10,426 bases of DNA, taken from assembly GCA_018263655.1 (NCBI GenBank), contig JAANWY010000232.1, forward strand, positions 1 through 10,426, given 5' to 3'. Under the pieces are notes generated by a model that did no database searches, had not been told where the DNA came from, and saw nothing but the letters and a program-made list of their open reading frames with translations. This stretch comes from Anaerolineales bacterium (GTDB lineage: Bacteria; Chloroflexota; Anaerolineae; Epilineales; JAANWY01). Numbering within the stretch: position 1 is the stretch's first letter; each line of letters opens with the position of its first letter. Of the stretch, positions 1 to 6,170 are shown one piece after another. The translations under genes were made by a program, and so were the position numbers.

Positions 1-776
1 TATCTTACGAGAGCAGAGATCCGAGCCTTCGAGAGGACCTTGCCGAAGGCCTGGGGCATCACGCCCGGCGCGCAAGGTCCCGCGGGACACTCTGGCGTGA
101 TAAACGCATCCGGATCCACGATGGACTGGCGGGTGTAGGCTTCAGCGCCCTCAACGCCGGCCTCGGCGGCACGCTCTTCGGCCACCGTCCCAAGATGGGT
201 GAGGTCGGGACCGACTTGGCTCTGGGATACACCCTCGATAGCGTGGCAACTGGTACAGCCTTCAGACTTGAACAACTCCCCACCCACAGTGACCAACTGG
301 GATTCGGGAATGGGCGTCTCTTCGGCTTTCACGATGCCTTCTGGCAATTCACCGGCTGTCGGTTCCCAATTCAAGATGAAGTTGGCAAGATCCTGAATCT
401 CATCGTCGCGCAGGGGACCACCGATCTTCTCGCTCCACGGTTGCATCACCGTGCCGGGCCGGCCGGCAGAGGTCGCGCTCTTGACGTAACTTTCCACAGA
501 ACCCGTCCAATCCATCTGAGCGATGCGGCCATCCGGCCCCGTGTCAAATAGAACCGGCGTATTCAGTGTCGGGCCAGTTCTGCCCTCGCCGTAAGTCCCG
601 TGACAGAGGGAACAGTTGGTCTCGTATAACATGGCCCCATTCTCGGTGGATCGCGCGTGCTGCGCCTGCGTCCTCTCATCCAGACCAACTGCCAAGTCGT
701 TCACTCCCACGAAGAGGATAATGAACGTGGTCGCCAGGATCAGCAGCAGTCCAGCAGTAATCTCAAGGCGTATCAT
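1..776 (-). CDS. Membrane-anchored dihaem cytochrome c of the bc complex (3' end cut by window edge)
   Basis: This is the electron-accepting cytochrome c subunit of a bc-type quinol oxidase, with two c-type haem domains outside the membrane. It starts at ATG 774-776, with GGAGA about 11 bases upstream, and reads 258 codons without a stop to the left edge, so the C-terminus lies outside the window. Residues about 7-26 form one hydrophobic N-terminal anchor. The first haem motif is CSLCH at 55-59, with a likely axial Met at 111 (GTVMQPW). The second is CTSCH at 174-178, with a likely Met at 240 (GVMPQAF). The gene begins 19 bases after the cytochrome b stop and so is third in the operon. Two Cys at 230 and 235, outside the haem motifs, could form a disulfide. 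The haem motifs are seen directly; membership of the bc complex is inferred from operon position. Confidence 0.93.
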   Translation of the reverse strand, partial: MIRLEITAGLLLILATTFIILFVGVNDLAVGLDERTQAQHARSTENGAMLYETNCSLCHGTYGEGRTGPTLNTPVLFDTGPDGRIAQMDWTGSVESYVKSATSAGRPGTVMQPWSEKIGGPLRDDEIQDLANFILNWEPTAGELPEGIVKAEETPIPESQLVTVGGELFKSEGCTSCHAIEGVSQSQVGPDLTHLGTVAEERAAEAGVEGAEAYTRQSIVDPDAFITPECPAGPCAPGVMPQAFGKVLSKARISALVR

Positions 777-795
777 ATTGATGTCGTCTCCTACG

Positions 796-2418
796 TCAGT
801 CGTGCTTGGCATCTCGGTGTATGAAAGCAACTTGCTCAGCGTCAGTGTCCTCGGATTTCTTGGTGGAATCCTCCCAATCGATCCTCATCGTGACCCGCTT
901 GAGATCCTGCTGCCACGGCTCGACAATCATCTCGGCTTGCGTCCCCTCACCGAAGGTTTCCAGTGTCTGGGCTTTGAAGTCCGCCAGAATCTGCTCGAAC
1001 TGCGTCGGATTCTCGGGTGCAACGAACTCATCGACGTCATACGCACCGATCGAGATCCCGTCATAGCCCAGTTCTCGAACCGGGCCGGGACTGGTCACGA
1101 AGATACCAACCCCCTCCTCAGGGATGAACGTCTGGAATATTTCAGCCTGCGGCGGAGACGCAATGCCCCAACCAGGCGTGCCCATATAGCTTAACATCAA
1201 CGTAGCGATGACAAAGACGAGACCCAGGAAGATGGCAATCGGGCGGTTCTTTGCCAGCCGGCTCGGATTCCGATCGATGTACGGAACCGCGAACAGCAAA
1301 CCGAAAATCGCCGTCGGCAACACCACACCCATGAACGTCTTGTCACCCAGCTTCAGCAGCCCCTGGATCCAGAGGAAGTACCAGGGTGCTTTTGTGTGGA
1401 AGGGTGTGCGCTGGGGATTGGCATGGTGCTCCAGCGGTGCATGGTACCCGGTTGTCACCAGGAGCGCCATGATGAAGAGACCCAACGCCGTTAGGAAGAT
1501 CTCGTGCGTCAGCAGATCAGGGATCAGATCAATGCGCTCCTCGGCCCGCTTCTTCTCATCCGACGGTAGATCGCCCTCTTCGACCGCCGCCGGCAGCGAA
1601 ATACTGTGCTCCCGCGCGACTTTGTAGTAATGGACGCTGATGAAGACGATGACGACAAGTGGCACCAGCAAGACATGTAACAGGTAGAAACGCAACAATC
1701 CGCCAGCGCTGATATCGGGTGCGCCACGTAACAGCAGGTTTGCCTGCTCACCTCCAACCGGAGCCGCTTCCGCCATGCTGGTGCCGATGGTCACGGCCCA
1801 GTAGGCCAACTGATCCCACGGCAGAAGGTAGCCACTGAAGCTCAACAAGAGCGTCCCCAGCAGCAAGACCACGCCAGTAAGCCAGGTGAACTGCCGCGGA
1901 TGTTTGTAGGATCCCGTCAGGTATACCCGCAGCATATGCAACACGACAGTGGCCACCATCAACTCGGCCCCCAGCCGGTGCATGTCCCGCATAAACTGGC
2001 CAAACGGCACGTTGCCGATGATATTGAGCATATCGCCGTAGGCCGTGGCCGGCGAGGGTGCGTAGAAGATCATCAGAATGAGACCGGTAATGGTCTCAAT
2101 GATGAAAAAGAAGGCGCTGAACCACCCCAACCGAAAGGTGTGGGTGAACCACGTCGATCCCCTCTGGTAATACTTGGGGCGAATGTGGAGCATAAACGAC
2201 TTGACGTGTGCCTTATAGCGAGGGTTCGGACGCTCCGTCGCCTCGTCCCCTTGGAGGATGGCACGAACTTCGCGTAGGCCGATGCCCGCCAGGACCACCC
2301 GAGCCGTCTCATCCACTTTTGCGACCACCTGGCTCTGCCACCAATCAATCGACGTGAAACGATCCACGTACGACTGGATTTCGGTGCGCAAATCACGGAG
2401 TCTACCGAGATCAATCAC
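796..2418 (-). CDS. Cytochrome b, fused b6/subunit IV type, of a quinol:cytochrome c oxidoreductase
   Basis: This is the quinol-oxidising membrane subunit of a bc complex, 540 residues, carrying two b haems. It starts at GTG 2416-2418, 12 bases after AAGGAGGT and 14 bases after the Rieske stop. Hydrophobic segments begin near residue 98 and end near 413, about eight in all. Haem ligand pairs are His147/His161 and His248/His263; the 15-residue step of the second pair is the b6-type spacing. SGYLLPWDQ (195-203) is the classic cytochrome b signature. The quinol-site motif usually written PEWY reads APWY (344-347), a variant known from many menaquinol complexes. Unlike a minimal cytochrome b, it has about 75 soluble residues before the membrane core and a charged tail of about 125 residues after the last helix (414-540). 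The fusion of the b6-like and subunit IV-like halves is continuous, with no frameshift. Confidence 0.95.
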   Translation of the reverse strand: MIDLGRLRDLRTEIQSYVDRFTSIDWWQSQVVAKVDETARVVLAGIGLREVRAILQGDEATERPNPRYKAHVKSFMLHIRPKYYQRGSTWFTHTFRLGWFSAFFFIIETITGLILMIFYAPSPATAYGDMLNIIGNVPFGQFMRDMHRLGAELMVATVVLHMLRVYLTGSYKHPRQFTWLTGVVLLLGTLLLSFSGYLLPWDQLAYWAVTIGTSMAEAAPVGGEQANLLLRGAPDISAGGLLRFYLLHVLLVPLVVIVFISVHYYKVAREHSISLPAAVEEGDLPSDEKKRAEERIDLIPDLLTHEIFLTALGLFIMALLVTTGYHAPLEHHANPQRTPFHTKAPWYFLWIQGLLKLGDKTFMGVVLPTAIFGLLFAVPYIDRNPSRLAKNRPIAIFLGLVFVIATLMLSYMGTPGWGIASPPQAEIFQTFIPEEGVGIFVTSPGPVRELGYDGISIGAYDVDEFVAPENPTQFEQILADFKAQTLETFGEGTQAEMIVEPWQQDLKRVTMRIDWEDSTKKSEDTDAEQVAFIHRDAKHD

Positions 2419-2432
2419 AATACCCGACCTCC

Positions 2433-2999
2433 TTACTTATGCTTGCCCTGAAGCCTGGCACCCGTATCGACCATCACCTGCGCATCTGGGTCTGGAACGG
2501 GCGTTGGGACGGGGCCTTCCTCTGCCGGCGTCTCAGCTAACACGTTGCCTTGGTCGTCCTCGACTCGAACGACGAACATGTCCAGGTTGCGTGGCGCCGG
2601 CCCTGTCAGATACTGGCCGGTCCGCGAGAACTGGGAGCCATGACACGGGCAGATGAACCGGTTCTCCGTCGCCTGCCACTGGAACAGGCAGCCCAGATGG
2701 GTGCACACGATGTACAGCGCGTAGACCCCCTCCTCCGAACGAACAAACCAGAAGCGCCCCTTGCTATTCTTCTCCGGCGCAATACCGACTTCAGGCAAGT
2801 TAATGGCCGGCCCCAGGGGAAACACACCACCGAACTCGCCGGCCCGGAAGCGGGGCATGGCGAACAGATAGCTGACCCCGGCAAGTTGGGCTGTGAAGAT
2901 GCCCAATGACGCCAGCCAGGCGTAGTTTAGGAACTCGCGACGGGTGACACCGTCGCCTTCCTCGATTTCGACTTCAGCAGCCGTCGCTTCAACACTCAT
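2433..2999 (-). CDS. Rieske [2Fe-2S] protein of the bc complex
   Basis: This is the iron-sulfur subunit, which takes one electron from quinol at the cytochrome b site and passes it to cytochrome c. It has 188 residues, a usual length. Start ATG 2997-2999 has AAGGAGA eight bases upstream. An N-terminal twin-arginine-like TRREFL (19-24) precedes a hydrophobic anchor (about 27-48), as expected for a Tat-exported, uncleaved Rieske protein. Cluster ligands lie in CTHLGC (Cys99, His101, disulfide Cys104) and CPCHGS (Cys117, Cys119 disulfide partner, His120). The GPAPR motif at 133-137 closes the cluster-binding fold. Residues 156-188 form a Pro-rich tail. It is the first gene of the operon, 14 bases before cytochrome b and downstream of the promoter at 3109-3136. 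Confidence 0.96.
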   Translation of the reverse strand: MSVEATAAEVEIEEGDGVTRREFLNYAWLASLGIFTAQLAGVSYLFAMPRFRAGEFGGVFPLGPAINLPEVGIAPEKNSKGRFWFVRSEEGVYALYIVCTHLGCLFQWQATENRFICPCHGSQFSRTGQYLTGPAPRNLDMFVVRVEDDQGNVLAETPAEEGPVPTPVPDPDAQVMVDTGARLQGKHK

Positions 3000-3093
3000 G
3001 CGAAATTCTCCTTATGATTACAGACCCGTAACTGCTCACCCTTCCGCAGGCTTGGACTCCTTTTTCGACTATCAAGCATTATGGAACGGGTTA

Positions 3094-3111
3094 AATCGCA
3101 TGCATGCAATT
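3094..3111. promoter_or_regulatory. Candidate operator: 18-bp near-perfect palindrome over the bc promoter start site
   Basis: AATCGCATGCATGCAATT is an inverted repeat with a single mismatched pair (3097/3108) and a perfect GCATGCATGC core (3098-3107). It overlaps the -10 hexamer and the expected start site of the promoter at 3109-3136, which is where a repressor would block initiation. No regulator gene is visible nearby, so the binding protein is unknown. Confidence 0.4.
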
Positions 3112-3136
3112 ATAATACTAGAGCTTCACTTGTCAA
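3109..3136 (-). promoter_or_regulatory. Sigma-70-type promoter of the bc operon
   Basis: On the minus strand, TTGACA (3131-3136) and TATAAT (3109-3114) are both perfect consensus hexamers, separated by 16 bases. Transcription would begin near 3101, giving a leader of about 100 bases before the Rieske ATG. The hexamers are read directly; activity is inferred. Confidence 0.75.
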
Positions 3137-3184
3137 GGTGACACAGCTGGTGTTTCCTCATACGTCTCCAGCGGCTGTGGCGCC

Positions 3185-3253
3185 TGGGTGTAGGGCCAAA
3201 CACCCAAGACCTGTCTGCGTGCTCCGCACAGGCAGGCCTGAAACAAGTTTCAG
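3185..3253. repeat. Cluster of three adjacent hairpins in non-coding DNA
   Basis: Three inverted repeats follow one another. The first is TGGGTGT (3185-3191) with ACACCCA (3200-3206). The second is CCTGT-ct-GCG (3210-3219) with CGC-ACAGG (3225-3232), a stem with a two-base bulge. The third is CTGAAAC (3238-3244) with GTTTCAG (3247-3253). No U-run follows on either strand, so this is not a typical terminator. It sits upstream of the bc promoter and directly before the decayed glycohydrolase sequence. It may be a REP-like interspersed element or the edge of a lost mobile element; the rest of 3137-3265 shows nothing else recognisable. Confidence 0.5.
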
Positions 3254-3267
3254 CGTCCAAGCGACGT

Positions 3268-3583
3268 CCCTTCGGTACTTATCACTGGATTCACACCATC
3301 CACAATGCTGCGGTTGTCCCTGCGGGGGTTGCTGTACGGTCAGAGCGATTTCGAACGGAGCATCACGATTGTCGTCATGGGGGGCTGGGACACCGACTGC
3401 AACGGCGCCACCGTGGGCTCCGTCGTCGGAGCGACGCAGGGCGCCCAGGCGTTGCCCGAGAAGTGGGTTGGCCCACTGAACGACCGCGTACGCAGTTACA
3501 TCATCGGCTATGATAACGCTCACATCTCGGAACTGAGCCGGCGCACGGCGACTGTCGCACGGCAAATGCGGGAGCAGTTCTGA
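3268..3583 (+). pseudogene. ADP-ribosylglycohydrolase-family C-terminal remnant, frameshifted
   Basis: The family removes ADP-ribose from proteins or related substrates using a dimetal site. Here only the C-terminal third survives. The sequence starts in one frame as a recognisable HWIHTIHNAAVV stretch (3283-3318). It continues in the next frame as LLYGQSDFERSI, then the family hallmark GGWDTDCNGATVGS and the ALPEKW...PLNDRVRS segment, ending at TGA 3581-3583. The two frames are reconciled by removing one base near 3317-3328, where there is a run of five G (3324-3328). The metal-binding DTD is intact, but the N-terminal metal-binding half, about 200 or more residues in complete members, is absent. 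A single-base sequencing error could explain the shift but not the missing half. The internal ATG at 3305 is not a credible start. Confidence 0.7.
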
Positions 3584-3590
3584 AAGCTGA

Positions 3591-3848
3591 CCGACGGATG
3601 ACTTCGCCGGCTGCTACGAGAAGCACGTTGATGGAGTTTGGAAAGGTGATCCGCCCGTTGACGCGGCGTTCGGCGAGGTGATGTACACGACGTACCAGGC
3701 GTTCGGGGACGAGTTCGTCGCCGCCGAGGAGATTGTTTTGGAGGCAATGCGCGGCGACTCGCCCTCTGTCGCGACGCTGCGCGAAGCCCGTGCTGAATCC
3801 AAAACCCGAATCGCGGATCTGCGCTCGCGCGTTTCGCGTGCAAGATGA
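3591..3848 (+). pseudogene. C-terminal remnant of an unidentified protein (possibly a sugar-binding protein)
   Basis: An open frame of 85 codons runs from just after an in-frame TGA (3588-3590) to TGA 3846-3848 with no credible start codon or ribosome binding site. Its third codon positions are strongly G/C and its composition is protein-like, so it looks like real coding sequence that has lost its front. The translation includes CYEKHVDGVWKGDPP and a helical end, FVAAEEIVLEAMRGDSP, followed by an ARAESKTRI helix. That ending resembles the C-terminus of family 1 extracellular sugar-binding proteins, but the match is by pattern only. It lies in a different frame from the glycohydrolase remnant and seven bases after it, so two decayed genes abut. 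An alternative is one long degraded locus. Confidence 0.4.
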
Positions 3849-3879
3849 CATACGCGAGACAACGGACTGCCTGGAGCTC

Positions 3880-3892
3880 GTGTCCTTGACAC
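3880..3892. promoter_or_regulatory. Candidate operator upstream of brnT
   Basis: GTGTC-ctt-GACAC is a perfect 5-3-5 inverted repeat ending seven bases before the -35 hexamer of the brnT promoter. BrnA antitoxins are known to repress their own operons by binding inverted repeats at the promoter, so this is a reasonable binding site. It is short, and chance occurrence cannot be excluded. Confidence 0.3.
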
Positions 3893-3899
3893 CCTGCAC

Positions 3900-3928
3900 T
3901 TGACCCGTACATGGTCTACACATACAAT
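3900..3928 (+). promoter_or_regulatory. brnTA promoter, apparently leaderless
   Basis: TTGACC (3900-3905) and TACAAT (3923-3928) are each one base off consensus, with an ideal 17-base spacer. The brnT ATG at 3935 begins seven bases after the -10, where transcription would start. No Shine-Dalgarno sequence precedes that ATG, so a leaderless mRNA is inferred. Confidence 0.6.
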
Positions 3929-3934
3929 TCGCTC

Positions 3935-4216
3935 ATGGGTTATCAGTGGGATCCCGAAAAGGCGCGCGTTAACCTTGAGAAGCACAACGTTGACTTCGCC
4001 GATGCAGTCGGTATCTTTGAGGATGAGTGGGCGTTGACGGTCAAAGAACAGTACGTTGACGACGAGCAGCGTTTTGTCACACTTGGGATGGATTTTTTAG
4101 GGCGTGTACTCGTCGTGGTTTACGCCTATCGCGGCAACGATATTCGGTTGATCTCGGCACGGCGCGCTACGAAACGTGAACGGAAGACCTATGAGCAAAA
4201 AAGAATACAATTTTGA
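3935..4216 (+). CDS. brnT: BrnT-family ribonuclease toxin
   Basis: BrnT toxins are RelE-fold endoribonucleases that cleave mRNA and arrest growth until neutralised by BrnA. This protein has 93 residues, normal for the family. Its start MGYQWDPEKA matches the usual family opening, with the N-terminal WDPEKA, Asn13 and Lys16-His17 (the family's KxxxNxxKH pattern) and Phe21. A central beta region (RVLVVVYAYRG) precedes the catalytic-type C-terminal motif IRLISARRATKRERKTYE (70-87), which holds Arg71, Arg76 and Glu82. An in-frame ATG at 3911 would add eight residues, but it lies inside the promoter spacer and the extra residues do not fit the family, so 3935 is preferred. The gene overlaps brnA by 26 bases, typical of coupled toxin-first modules. 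Confidence 0.88.
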   Translation: MGYQWDPEKARVNLEKHNVDFADAVGIFEDEWALTVKEQYVDDEQRFVTLGMDFLGRVLVVVYAYRGNDIRLISARRATKRERKTYEQKRIQF

Positions 4217-4493
4217 CAACGCCGAGCAAGGTGCGGTTGTGAAGTCTCCTACAGGTAAGACACGTATTACGATCCGAATTGATACGGATATTCTGAACTG
4301 GTTCCGAGATCAGGTTCACGAAGCCGGTGGTGGCAATTACCAACCCCTGATCAACGAGGCATTGTGGGAATATATTCACTATCGAGAGGGTGTGCTTGAA
4401 GACACCCTGCGTAAAGTGATTCGAGAAGAACTACGGGATTACGGCATCCAATCCACGCCTGACCCTCAACCTTCACAGAGAGAAACTGGCTGA
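4191..4493 (+). CDS. brnA: BrnA-family antitoxin
   Basis: BrnA binds and inactivates BrnT and, as a ribbon-helix-helix DNA-binding protein, represses the operon. The 100-residue product has a flexible N-terminus (1-22), a beta strand TRITIRI (24-30), helix 1 DTDILNWFRDQV (31-42) and, after a glycine-rich turn, helix 2 NYQPLINEALWEYI (49-62). The core motif KTRITIRIDTDILNWF is characteristic of the family. A charged helical tail (64-86) and a Pro-rich end follow. ATG 4191 with GGAAG nine to five bases upstream is chosen; a GTG at 4176 would add five residues (MNGRP) with no better ribosome binding site. Translation is probably coupled to brnT through the overlap. Confidence 0.87.
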   Translation: MSKKEYNFDNAEQGAVVKSPTGKTRITIRIDTDILNWFRDQVHEAGGGNYQPLINEALWEYIHYREGVLEDTLRKVIREELRDYGIQSTPDPQPSQRETG

Positions 4494-4561
4494 ACGCACT
4501 CGATGAACCTGCTACCAACGAGCTGCGCATCATCAGCAGCAGCTTCGTGAACTCGTCGAAG

Positions 4562-4579
4562 GGGGTGTTTCAACACTCC
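4562..4579. terminator. Weak hairpin between convergent brnA and binding-protein genes
   Basis: GGGGTGT (4562-4568) pairs with ACACTCC (4573-4579), including one G-T pair, around a TTCA tetraloop. It lies between two convergent 3' ends, where a shared terminator is expected, but no T-run follows on either strand. A second stem, CGAGCTGC (4519-4526) with GCAGCTTCG (4539-4547, one bulged base), lies nearby. Confidence 0.3.
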
Positions 4580-4598
4580 GCCGGCCCCACAGACTGAC

Positions 4599-5750
4599 TT
4601 ACCACTCAACCTGCCGGAACTCGCCATCCTGCACCTGGTAGATCCAGATTTCGGGGTCGACGAGGTCGCCGTCGGGCTCGAAGCGTAGCTCGCTTAGGAG
4701 GGACTCGATGGGGTTCTGGCGCAGGGCCTGGGCGATGGCGCCGGCATTCAACGAACTCGCCTCTCGCACCCCCTCGGCCAGCACCTGCATCGCCACATAG
4801 CCGTTCACAGAGTACGTGTCGGGGTTGCGGTACTCCACCGCCTGGTAGGCCTCGATCCAGCGGTCGTCGGCCACGTTGTCGGGGCTGGGCGCAAAGGCGC
4901 TGACGTACATCCCCTCGGCGGCGCCGGCCGCCTCGTCAATCGTCGCTGCCAGAAACGCACCGTCGCTGGCCAGCATCGGGACATCCACGCCGGCCTCCAC
5001 CAACGCCGCCCGCAGGTAGGGGGCTTCGATCTCGTAGCCGGCGTAGAAAATCGCATCCGGGCCGGCCTCCTGAACCTGTGCCACTTCCTCCTCGTACCGG
5101 CCCTGCCCCTCCTCGACCTCTAACTCCAGCACTGCCTCAGCGCCGCGCTGCTCCAACTCATCGACCAGCGATGCCGCCAGCCCTTGGCCGTACTCGGTGT
5201 TGTTGAAGATCACGGCCACGCGTTGGGCGCCGAGCTGCTCGACCAGGAAGCGGCCATCCACGGCCGCCTGCACAGCGTCGTTGGCGTTCACGCGGAAGAA
5301 GTTGTCGTACCCACGCTCCGTCAGGCTCTGCTCCGACGCCGTGGGGGTGATGACGAGCAGTGGCAAATTCTGATAGAGTTCCATCGCCGCCAACGTCTGG
5401 CCGCTGTTCAGGTGTCCGATGAGGCCCAGCACACGTTCGCCGGCATCCAGCGCCTGCCGCACTTGCCCCACCTGATCCACCGCCACGTCGCTGTCGGACT
5501 CATCGTCCAGCGGGTGGACCACGACGCGATAGCCTAGCAGCCCGCCGGCGCGGTTGATCTGCTCCGCCGCCAGCCGCACCCCACCCAGCACCGTCTGCCC
5601 GCCGTTGGCCTGAAAGCCACTCAGCGGCACCGCGACGTAGACGTAGACGTCGCCTTTATTTGGGACGTTGTCTCCGGCACAGCCGGCAATAAGAAGGCTG
5701 GTCAGGAGCGTGATAGCACTCAGCAGAAATGTCAGAGGACGGTTCATCAT
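4599..5750 (-). CDS. Branched-chain amino acid-type ABC substrate-binding lipoprotein (orphan)
   Basis: This is a type I periplasmic-binding-fold protein of the LivJ/Peripla_BP_6 kind, which captures an amino acid or related small molecule outside the membrane. The 383-residue product has a lipoprotein signal with lipobox LIAGC, cysteine 24, so it is anchored by lipid. The first lobe opens with VAVPLSG and GGVRLAAEQINRAGGLLGY (57-75). The hinge/ligand segment PLLVITPTASEQSLT (130-144) is followed by FFRVNANDAVQ (151-161), and the second lobe has RVAVIFNNTEYGQG and PDAIFYAG. Start ATG 5748-5750 has CGGAGAG about 12 bases upstream; the second ATG (5747) is one codon in. No permease or ATPase gene lies beside it, so it either serves a transporter encoded elsewhere or acts as a sensor component. 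The ligand cannot be named from sequence. Confidence 0.9.
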   Translation of the reverse strand: MMNRPLTFLLSAITLLTSLLIAGCAGDNVPNKGDVYVYVAVPLSGFQANGGQTVLGGVRLAAEQINRAGGLLGYRVVVHPLDDESDSDVAVDQVGQVRQALDAGERVLGLIGHLNSGQTLAAMELYQNLPLLVITPTASEQSLTERGYDNFFRVNANDAVQAAVDGRFLVEQLGAQRVAVIFNNTEYGQGLAASLVDELEQRGAEAVLELEVEEGQGRYEEEVAQVQEAGPDAIFYAGYEIEAPYLRAALVEAGVDVPMLASDGAFLAATIDEAAGAAEGMYVSAFAPSPDNVADDRWIEAYQAVEYRNPDTYSVNGYVAMQVLAEGVREASSLNAGAIAQALRQNPIESLLSELRFEPDGDLVDPEIWIYQVQDGEFRQVEW

Positions 5751-5792
5751 TATGTTTGCTCTCCGAGGAGTTTGCTTTTCTAGTCACGATCG

Positions 5793-5820
5793 ATTACCAT
5801 ATATTTGTAGTAAGTGTCAC
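5793..5820 (-). promoter_or_regulatory. Possible promoter of the orphan binding-protein gene
   Basis: On the minus strand GTGACA (5815-5820, five of six consensus bases) and GGTAAT (5793-5798, four of six) are separated by 16 bases, about 42 bases before the start codon. This is a plausible but modest sigma-70 match. No convincing plus-strand promoter for the divergent pair at 5883 was found in 5751-5867. Confidence 0.35.
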
Positions 5821-5882
5821 ACGACTTCGTGGGCCAACCATCAGGGTCCTTAACCCCCTAGAAGCTTGGAGGTAGCAAGACT

Positions 5883-6170
5883 ATGACACTTGATGAAATC
5901 ATCCAAGACATCCACGGCCTGGATGCGGAACTAGCTCAACTGGAGAAGCGCTATGGCTTGCTCTCAGCCGATTTCTATCATCTGTACAAAGCTGGTGAGC
6001 TGGAGCAGACCCGCGACTTCATCCAGTGGGTTGGTTACTACGAAGCTAAACTGGCGCGTGAGGCTAGGTACCGAGAAATGATGTACGATTACTTGCGAGA
6101 GTTACGTCAGAAAGCGGGCCTTGGTGCCCTGCGTCTCATCCCTGAGCCCTCTGCCACAGGAGCATCTTAG
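5883..6170 (+). CDS. Small helical protein upstream of a TumE-like gene; candidate antitoxin
   Basis: I do not recognise this family with confidence. The 95-residue product is predicted largely alpha-helical: a helix rich in Asp/Glu/Leu (3-23), then LLSADFYHLYKAGELEQTRDFIQWVGYYEAKLARE (26-60 region) and a basic helix ending near residue 78. The tail is short and Pro-rich. There are no Cys, no signal and no clear helix-turn-helix. Start ATG 5883 has GGAGGT nine bases upstream. The stop TAG (6168-6170) shares its last G with the GTG start of the next gene, so the two are translationally coupled. The partner resembles the TumE toxin family, so this is most simply the cognate antitoxin; that role is inferred from position and size only. 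Its base composition is lower in GC than the flanking operons. Confidence 0.7.
   Translation: MTLDEIIQDIHGLDAELAQLEKRYGLLSADFYHLYKAGELEQTRDFIQWVGYYEAKLAREARYREMMYDYLRELRQKAGLGALRLIPEPSATGAS

Noticed and set aside
616..1194. Plus-strand open frames across the cytochrome operon
   Set aside because: They lie antisense to well-identified cytochrome c and b genes and have no motif or ribosome binding site.
3185..3253. Rho-independent terminator
   Set aside because: Stems are not followed by a T-run on either strand and no intact gene ends there.
3501..3985. Several minus-strand frames of 120-140 codons
   Set aside because: They overlap the plus-strand remnants and the brnT start, are Arg-rich and lack recognisable features.
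5771..5799. Plus-strand promoter for the TumE-like module (TTGCTT, 17 bases, TACCAT)
   Set aside because: Each hexamer matches only four of six consensus bases; not distinguishable from chance.
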